Assembly (NCBI GenBank): GCA_910577275.1 | Contig: CAJTMW010000023.1 | Span: 1 to 64,000 of the forward strand | DNA length: 64,000 bases | Source: an uncultured Lachnospiraceae bacterium | GTDB lineage: Bacteria > Bacillota > Clostridia > Lachnospirales > Lachnospiraceae | Reading direction: 5' to 3' | In this document: positions 59,414-64,000 of the stretch, in pieces | Numbering within the stretch: position 1 is the first letter of the stretch | Layout of the letters: every line of letters starts with the position of its first letter | Notes under the pieces: model-generated | What the model was told of the DNA's origin: nothing | Seen by the model: the letters and a program-made list of their open reading frames with translations, nothing else | Databases searched by the model: none | Translations under genes and position numbers: made by a program

Positions 59414-60502
59414 ATGGAGAAGAAGGCTTCGGCGAAGTTTATCAGACAGTTTTTTATAGGGAGCGGCGTTTTGCTGTTTTTGTGTATTCTGGCGGTAGTG
59501 GTTTTTGACCCCTTTTTCCAGTATCACAAGCCGTTAAAGGGTTTAAAGGCGGTGCTGACGGATAAGGAATATCAATGCGTGGGCTCTCTGAAAACCTTTG
59601 ACTATGACAGTGTGATAGCAGGCTCCTCGGTGTCCGAAAATTATTATAACGACTGGTTTAATCAGGCCTTTGGCTGCCGTACCATTAAGGCAATCCGTTC
59701 CTATGGGGCGACGGCGGATTTGTGCTATCTTCTGGATATCGCCTTTTCCAGACAGGATTTGAAGTATGTGTTTTACAATCTGGATTCCGCCGCCCTGGTG
59801 GCGGAGCCGGAGACAACCTATGAGCTCACGGGCTGTCCCATGTATCTGTACGACGACAATTATTTCAATGATATTGAGTATTGGCTGAATAAGGGAGTGC
59901 TCATGGAGAAAATCCCCTATCTCATCGCCAATTCCACGATTGGGGATTACGACGAAAACGATTCCTACAACTGGGCTCAGTGGAAGCAGTTTAATTCTGA
60001 TATGATTCTGGGGCTTTATATCCGTAAGCCCTCCGTTTCGGAGATGAAGCCGGCGGATTATTATGAGGACGTGCTCGGGAAAAATATTACTTTGATTCTT
60101 GACAGGATAAACGGGCACCCGGAAACCGAATTTTATGTATTTATTCCGCCCTATTCCATGCTCTGGTGGGATAATATTTACCGGGAAGGGGATATGGAAG
60201 CCTATCTCTACAATATGGAGCGGGCCATGGAAGCGCTTCTTACCTGTGAAAATGTAAAGCTGTTTTATTTTCAGAATGACAGAGATGTTATCACGAATCT
60301 GGAAAATTATATGGATATCATTCATTTTTCACCGGAGATTAATCATTATATCTGCGAGTGCATAAGCAGCGGCAAAAATCAGGTGAGTGAGGATAATTAC
60401 CGGGAAGTCATCGGCGAAATGCGGGAACTGTCTTATGAAATCGTGGAAAAACTGGTAAAACCCTATGAGGACAGAATCAAGGTGGATATCTACGACGAGT
60501 GA
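59414..60502 (+). CDS. SGNH-like membrane-anchored partner of the MBOAT protein
   Basis: 362 residues with an N-terminal membrane anchor (about 10-32) and an outside domain. Block I is VIAGSSVSENYYND (Ser about 71-73, in place of GDS), and the end block is YMDIIHFSPEINHYI (Asp and His about 300-303), the pair expected in an SGNH esterase/transferase. It probably moves the acyl group from the MBOAT protein to a surface glycan. It diverges from AlgJ and DltD and is close to hypothetical Lachnospiraceae proteins. Operon with the MBOAT gene. Confidence 0.7.
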   Translation: MEKKASAKFIRQFFIGSGVLLFLCILAVVVFDPFFQYHKPLKGLKAVLTDKEYQCVGSLKTFDYDSVIAGSSVSENYYNDWFNQAFGCRTIKAIRSYGATADLCYLLDIAFSRQDLKYVFYNLDSAALVAEPETTYELTGCPMYLYDDNYFNDIEYWLNKGVLMEKIPYLIANSTIGDYDENDSYNWAQWKQFNSDMILGLYIRKPSVSEMKPADYYEDVLGKNITLILDRINGHPETEFYVFIPPYSMLWWDNIYREGDMEAYLYNMERAMEALLTCENVKLFYFQNDRDVITNLENYMDIIHFSPEINHYICECISSGKNQVSEDNYREVIGEMRELSYEIVEKLVKPYEDRIKVDIYDE

Positions 60503-60562
60503 TGAAACCGCGGGAGAGGGCCGCAAAATGAAACTGTTATGAAATGAAACCGCCCCAGGGTG

Positions 60563-60838
60563 TTATACGATTTGAAATGCTTTAAAAATGGCCCACACGT
60601 AAGGAGCCCCGAAAACATTTAAGGATTTCGGACCGGTAATCTGCTGTGGGCTTTCCTTTAATTTATTGAGAGCCTGCTCAAAGGTTGCCTTTGTGATAGA
60701 TTTGGAACGCCTGTCCACAAAAAGCTCGCCGCCTTTCACCACATAGGTGAAGGGCAGTTTTTTCATGGTGTAAAAGGTTTCGCTCTGATGTTCCGTCAAT
60801 AACTGCCAGAAGGAGTCTATGGATACGTTTTCATTCAT
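60563..60838 (-). CDS. Small conserved protein of unknown function
   Basis: 91 residues, no signal peptide or membrane segment. Hydrophobic and aromatic at the start (SIDSFWQLLTEHQSETFYTM), then a beta-rich middle (FTYVVKGGELFVDRRSKSIT) and a helix (ATFEQALNKLKE). I do not recognise a family; the look is of a small sequence-specific or nucleic-acid-related fold, but this is weak. Its start overlaps the end of murG by 8 bases, so it is translated with murG. Confidence 0.6.
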   Translation of the reverse strand: MNENVSIDSFWQLLTEHQSETFYTMKKLPFTYVVKGGELFVDRRSKSITKATFEQALNKLKESPQQITGPKSLNVFGAPYVWAIFKAFQIV

Positions 60839-61919
60839 GGTTTACACATGCCTCAATGAGCTTCAAAATTGTGCGGATGGAACCGAACTGGTTGCTCTTT
60901 CCCATACAGTCGATGTAGGTCTGCCTTGTAAAATACAATTCAATTACCTTTTCCGCCAGTAAATCCGCATTCAGGGTATCGTCGTCAATTACCATGGAAA
61001 ATCCCTGCGATTCAAAGGATTTTGCATTCAAAATCTGGTCGCCCCGGCTGCTGTTTGCCGAGAGGGGAATGAGCAGATTCGGCTTTTTCAGGGCTAAAAG
61101 CTCACAAATCGAGTTGGCTCCCGCACGGGAAATTACCACGTCCGCCATAGCAAATAAATCTTTTAATTCCGTTTTTACATATTCAAACTGCACATAACCG
61201 CTTTGGCTGCGGAGGTTCTCGTCAATTTTATCCTTGCCGCAGATGTGGACGACCTGAAAATCGGTTAAAAGCACGGGCAGAGCCTGCCGTACGGCGTCGT
61301 TTATGGATGCGGCGCCGAGACTGCCGCCGATTACCATAATTACCGGCTTGTTGGCGGTAAAGCCGCACATGTCAAGAGCGGCGATTTTGTCGCCCTTTGT
61401 CAGTTCCTCGCGGATGGGAGAGCCGGTGAGCACAGCCTTGTCCTTTGGAAGCATGGCGATTGTTTCGGGGAAATTGCAGCATATTTTTTCCGCAACGGGA
61501 ATACAGAGCTTGTTGGCAAGTCCCGGAGTCATATCGGATTCATGGATGATACAGGGAATATGCAGGGAAGCGGCGGCCCGTACCACCGGAACGCTTACAA
61601 AGCCGCCTTTTGAAAAAACGACGTCCGGTTTTATCTGTTTCAGGGCCTTTCTGGCTTCTCCGTAGCCTTTGATTACCCGAAAGGGGTCGGTTAAATTTTT
61701 GATATCAAAATAACGTCTGAATTTGCCTGTGGCAATTCCGTAATAAGGAATGTCAAAATCAGAAATCAGCTTTTTTTCGATGCCGTCGTAAGAACCGATA
61801 TAGGAAATTTCATAACCGGCTTCCGTAAGATGAGGCATCAGGGCGATATTAGGTGTGACATGCCCCGCTGTTCCGCCGCCAGTGAGAACTATTTTTTTTG
61901 CTGCTTTCAAGTCACCCAT
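60831..61919 (-). CDS. murG: UDP-GlcNAc:lipid I GlcNAc-transferase
   Basis: 362 residues, full length. Adds GlcNAc to lipid I to make lipid II, at the inner membrane face. Conserved: VLTGGGTAGHVTPNIAL (first glycine-rich loop), FSKGGFVSVPVVRAA, HESDMTPGLANK, VIGGSLGAASINDAVR (second loop) and ADVVISRAGANSICELLALK (UDP-GlcNAc site). GGAGGC site. Separated from the usual division/cell-wall cluster and instead in a TSCPD-murG-small gene operon. Confidence 0.94.
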   Translation of the reverse strand: MGDLKAAKKIVLTGGGTAGHVTPNIALMPHLTEAGYEISYIGSYDGIEKKLISDFDIPYYGIATGKFRRYFDIKNLTDPFRVIKGYGEARKALKQIKPDVVFSKGGFVSVPVVRAAASLHIPCIIHESDMTPGLANKLCIPVAEKICCNFPETIAMLPKDKAVLTGSPIREELTKGDKIAALDMCGFTANKPVIMVIGGSLGAASINDAVRQALPVLLTDFQVVHICGKDKIDENLRSQSGYVQFEYVKTELKDLFAMADVVISRAGANSICELLALKKPNLLIPLSANSSRGDQILNAKSFESQGFSMVIDDDTLNADLLAEKVIELYFTRQTYIDCMGKSNQFGSIRTILKLIEACVNHE

Positions 61920-61937
61920 AAAAAAGCCTCCTTATTT

Positions 61938-62183
61938 CTAATTGCCGTTTTTAATCTGCTCTAAGGCGTGTGCAAGCTGGTCGGGGCAGGAAGTAGGTTT
62001 AAAACCGCAGCGCACGCCTTTTAACTTGGAAATGGCGTCGTCCACGTCCATGCCGGTTACCAGGTTCGCAATCCCTTTCAGGTTGCCGTTGCAGCCCCCG
62101 AAAAATTCAACAAATTTGATTTTGCCGTTTTCCACTTCCAAATCAATGGAGGTGGAGCAGGTGCCTTTTGTCTGATACTTCAT
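61938..62183 (-). CDS. TSCPD-domain protein (TIGR03905 type)
   Basis: 81 residues from the ATG at 62183. MKYQTKGTCSTSIDLEVENG, FFGGCNGNLKGIANLV and CGFKPTSCPDQLAHAL are the family signature, with four Cys (about 9, 32, 58, 63) that could bind metal. TSCPD modules also end some B12-dependent ribonucleotide reductases; the role of the short form is unknown. An upstream in-frame extension would be read through a leader repeat and is not credible. GGAGGG site. Its leader holds two structured elements in tandem. Confidence 0.88.
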   Translation of the reverse strand: MKYQTKGTCSTSIDLEVENGKIKFVEFFGGCNGNLKGIANLVTGMDVDDAISKLKGVRCGFKPTSCPDQLAHALEQIKNGN

Positions 62184-62200
62184 TATCTTCCCTCCTATTT

Positions 62201-62301
62201 GAAGTTCCGCTGCGGCACTTCCAGCACACCTGTAATAAATCAACATTCGGCCAAAATATGTCCGAATATTGATTTGTGCGCTGTACGTGCCTTCGCTGAT
62301 T
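62201..62301 (-). promoter_or_regulatory. Three-helix structured leader element, copy A before TSCPD-murG
   Basis: Read on the minus strand: outer GGCAC/GTGCC (plus positions 62287-62291 and 62214-62218), middle CAGCGCAC/GTGTGCTG (one G.U; 62276-62283 and 62222-62229), inner 14-bp helix AAATCAATATTCGG/CCGAATGTTGATTT (one U.G; 62262-62275 and 62237-62250). Internal loop GTA/GAA; 7-base 3' bulge (62230-62236). Then GCGGAACT and AAATAGGAGG. It is the gene-proximal unit of a 101-bp tandem pair. Confidence 0.78.
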
Positions 62302-62402
62302 GAAGTTCCGCTGCGGCACTTCCAGCACACCTGTAGTAAATCAACATTCGGCCAAAGTATGTCCGAATATTGATTTGTGCGCTGTGCGTGCCTTCGCTGA
62401 TT
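62302..62402 (-). promoter_or_regulatory. Three-helix structured leader element, copy B (tandem)
   Basis: 101-bp unit, differing from copy A at three positions (in the bulge, the loop and the outer linker), none of which breaks a helix. A stub of a third unit (AAAGTTCCGCTG, 62403-62414) follows. The rest of the gap to 62509 holds a possible minus-strand -10 pair (TATACTTATACT, read on the minus strand) and nothing else recognised. Confidence 0.75.
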
Positions 62403-62509
62403 AAAGTTCCGCTGTCATCTCTCTTTGGAGTATAAGTATAACAGAAAATATTGGCATATGAAAGATATATTTTAACGAAAAATGACGAGAACTTACACCC
62501 TCTGGCTTA

Positions 62510-62538
62510 TTGAGAGAAAAAACCCCTTTTATTATAAT
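62510..62538 (+). promoter_or_regulatory. Consensus promoter of the membrane-protein gene
   Basis: TTGAGA, 17-bp spacer, TATAAT, about 15 bases from the expected transcript start to GGAGG and the ATG at 62560. Confidence 0.85.
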
Positions 62539-62559
62539 ATAGTAAGGAAAGGAGGAAAT

Positions 62560-63255
62560 ATGTTTACAATATTTTTTGAGCACAGATTACTTACAGGATT
62601 GATTGCCGCTTTTTTGCTGCTGAGCGTCGTATGCCAGATGATAGCCGGACTGGTTTATCATAAATTAATCTCGGAAACGGACAATATGCCGGCGACGGAA
62701 AATAAACAACTAAAGCAGTGCAAGCAAAAGTATGCCAGTTATTATAAGCTGAACGGGAAAATGGTCAATACCGAGGTGTTTGTGGAAAGATTCGTTCAGA
62801 AAATCTGTTTTGCCAAAATACAGATAACCCGTTTTGTGCACGCTTCCGGGCAGCTGATGATGCTTTCCATTTTACTGGCAGGTATCGCAATCTGCCTGTC
62901 GCTGGCGGCAGGAAACACCTTATTTCAGATTATGCCCTATTATCTGGTCAGTATTCTGGGATTATATCTGTATTTTTCCATTTCGGGAATCGTTGATATA
63001 CATGAGAGGAGAAAAATTTTAAAAACAAACCTGACGGATTATCTGGAGAACTATTTTGTTCCCAGACTGGAATCCGAAAGGGAAAGCGCAATGGAGGAGG
63101 GCGTTAAAAAAAGAGAAAAATATGCGCTCGAATTTATGGAGGACAAGAAAGGAGAGGAAAAAGCCCGTACAGGTGATTTTGAAGAACAGGCGCAGCCGGT
63201 TGTAAAGCATTATCAGGACGAGCTTGAAAATCTCCTTGAAGAATTTTTCGCTTAA
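62560..63255 (+). CDS. Predicted membrane protein of unknown function
   Basis: 231 residues from the ATG at 62560, behind AAAGGAGG. Membrane segments at about 8-30, 98-118 and 122-142; the segment 35-95 is basic and charged and likely cytoplasmic. The C-terminal part (about 150-231) is a charged, probably coiled helix (RRKILKTNLTDYLENYFVPR, KKREKYALEFMEDKKGEEK). I recognise no family. The leader promoter suggests expression in normal growth. It may be an envelope-associated scaffold; this is a guess. Confidence 0.7.
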   Translation: MFTIFFEHRLLTGLIAAFLLLSVVCQMIAGLVYHKLISETDNMPATENKQLKQCKQKYASYYKLNGKMVNTEVFVERFVQKICFAKIQITRFVHASGQLMMLSILLAGIAICLSLAAGNTLFQIMPYYLVSILGLYLYFSISGIVDIHERRKILKTNLTDYLENYFVPRLESERESAMEEGVKKREKYALEFMEDKKGEEKARTGDFEEQAQPVVKHYQDELENLLEEFFA

Positions 63256-63271
63256 AAAAAATCCTTTTCTG

Positions 63272-63280
63272 TGATATACT
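63272..63280 (+). promoter_or_regulatory. Extended -10 promoter of the methyltransferase gene
   Basis: TGA followed by TATACT, 50 bases before the start codon. Confidence 0.5.
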
Positions 63281-63329
63281 GTGAAGCATTGGACAGGCCG
63301 GTATAGAAATCAGGAAAGGATTATTTTTT

Positions 63330-64000
63330 ATGAATAAAGCAGTTGCAATCCTTAAAAAGGGTGAGGGGCGCGCGCTGAAAGCGGGCGGAATGTGGATATA
63401 CGATAACGAGATAGCGCATGTCGAGGGGGAGTTTGCGGACGGAGATATTCTGGAGGTGCATGATTTTGACGGTTATCCCTTGGGGAAGGGTTATATCAAC
63501 CGCCATTCCAAAATCAGAATCAGGATGATGACCAGAAATATCCGTCAGGAAATTGACACGGAATTTTTAAGGCGGAGGGTGACGGACGCCTGGGAATACC
63601 GGAAAAGGACGGTGGATACAGAGAGCTGCCGGCTGATATTCGGAGAGGCGGATTTTCTGCCGGGGCTTGTAATCGACAAATTTTCCGATGTGCTGGTGGT
63701 GGAATCGCTGGCGCTTGGTATTGACCGATACAAAGAGGAGATTGTAGAGCTTTTAAAAGAGGTTCTTAGGGCCGACGGGATTTTCATCAGGGGCGTTTAT
63801 GAGAGAAGCGAGGCCAGTGTAAGGCGCAATGAAGGCATGGAGCCCTTCAAGGGATTTATCGGCGAAGCCTTCGACACGAATGTGGAGATAGAAGAAAACG
63901 GCGTAAAATTCCTGGTGGATATAAAAGAAGGACAGAAAACCGGTTTTTTCCTGGACCAGAAATATAACCGGCTGGCTGTGCGGAAGCTGTGCCGGGACGC
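63330..64000 (+). CDS. Class I rRNA methyltransferase (RlmI-like), 5' part
   Basis: 223 residues to the window edge, no stop reached. The start is the ATG after AGGAAAGGA. The N-terminal PUA domain (about 1-75: ILKKGEGRALKAGGMWIYDN, GYINRHSKIRIRMMTR) is followed by the RlmI-type entry FGEADFLPGLVIDKFSDVLV and VDIKEGQKTGFFLDQ, which leads into the SAM-binding domain. RlmI methylates C1962 of 23S rRNA in E. coli; the Gram-positive relatives are of the same family. Only the first half is visible. Confidence 0.88.
   Translation, partial: MNKAVAILKKGEGRALKAGGMWIYDNEIAHVEGEFADGDILEVHDFDGYPLGKGYINRHSKIRIRMMTRNIRQEIDTEFLRRRVTDAWEYRKRTVDTESCRLIFGEADFLPGLVIDKFSDVLVVESLALGIDRYKEEIVELLKEVLRADGIFIRGVYERSEASVRRNEGMEPFKGFIGEAFDTNVEIEENGVKFLVDIKEGQKTGFFLDQKYNRLAVRKLCRD

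Noticed and set aside
62184..62330. N-terminal extension of the TSCPD gene reading MCWKCRSGTS...
   Set aside because: The extension is read through a structured leader repeat; the GGAGGG site and family start fix the ATG at 62183.

Overview
The window looks like a chromosomal segment of a spore-forming, Gram-positive member of the Clostridia, most likely Lachnospiraceae. The reasons are strong AGGAGG-type ribosome binding sites, frequent TTG/GTG starts, extended -10 promoters, sporulation genes (SpoIID- and SpoIIQ-like proteins, SpoVG, a Spo0A DNA-binding domain), the paired GlgC/GlgD glycogen enzymes, and families typical of that group (DUF4358 lipoprotein, TSCPD protein, DUF1538 with a P-II-like protein, DUF4173). 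No rRNA, tRNA, CRISPR array, phage or insertion-sequence transposase was seen.

Layout. 1-1650: AbiE-type toxin-antitoxin pair. 1.7-6.4 kb: an EF-hand-like protein, a spoIID/spoIIQ-like pair and an amidohydrolase. 6.5-9.8 kb: ddl-murF, converging on plsC. 9.9-12.6 kb: glycosyltransferase plus a large membrane protein. 12.8-17.6 kb (minus): murC, then dnaD-like, dnaI-like and prs. 17.8-24.9 kb: glgC-glgD, spoVG, pth-mfd. 24.9-28.4 kb: two accessory genes bracketed by an imperfect 22-bp direct repeat. 28.4-32.1 kb (minus): sugar kinase and a three-gene ABC-2 transporter. 32.3-38.6 kb: Na/Pi transporter, a 33-residue ORF, DNA glycosylase, ITPase-like protein, a stand-alone Spo0A output domain, and aminotransferase plus glycosyltransferase. 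38.6-43.4 kb: AraC regulator, MFS, ATP-grasp ligase, PadR-DUF2812. 43.5-47.3 kb: glnA with a pentulose kinase and epimerase. 47.3-50.8 kb: Lsa-like ABC-F protein behind an attenuator-like leader, then a HigB/HigA-peptidase pair. 50.9-56.1 kb: DUF2975-HTH-DUF4173 operon (minus), DUF1538-P-II pair (plus). 56.2-64 kb: exoA, lipoprotein, MBOAT-SGNH pair, the TSCPD-murG operon, a membrane protein and the start of an RlmI-like methyltransferase.

The most unusual signal is a family of about 100-nt structured leader elements. Full copies lie at 36206-36310 (plus), 52763-52855 (minus) and 62201-62402 (minus, two in tandem), with a stub at 53075-53111. Each folds as three stacked helices with a 3x3 internal loop and a 6-8-nt one-sided bulge, and ends directly at an AGGAGG ribosome binding site. 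Helices are kept by compensatory changes, and the mismatches become G.U pairs only on the strand of the downstream gene, which points to a functional RNA. Other signals include an attenuator-like leader before the ABC-F gene, a 134-bp nested palindrome, an evenly spaced PadR operator array, and terminators that contain the stop codons of both convergent genes.
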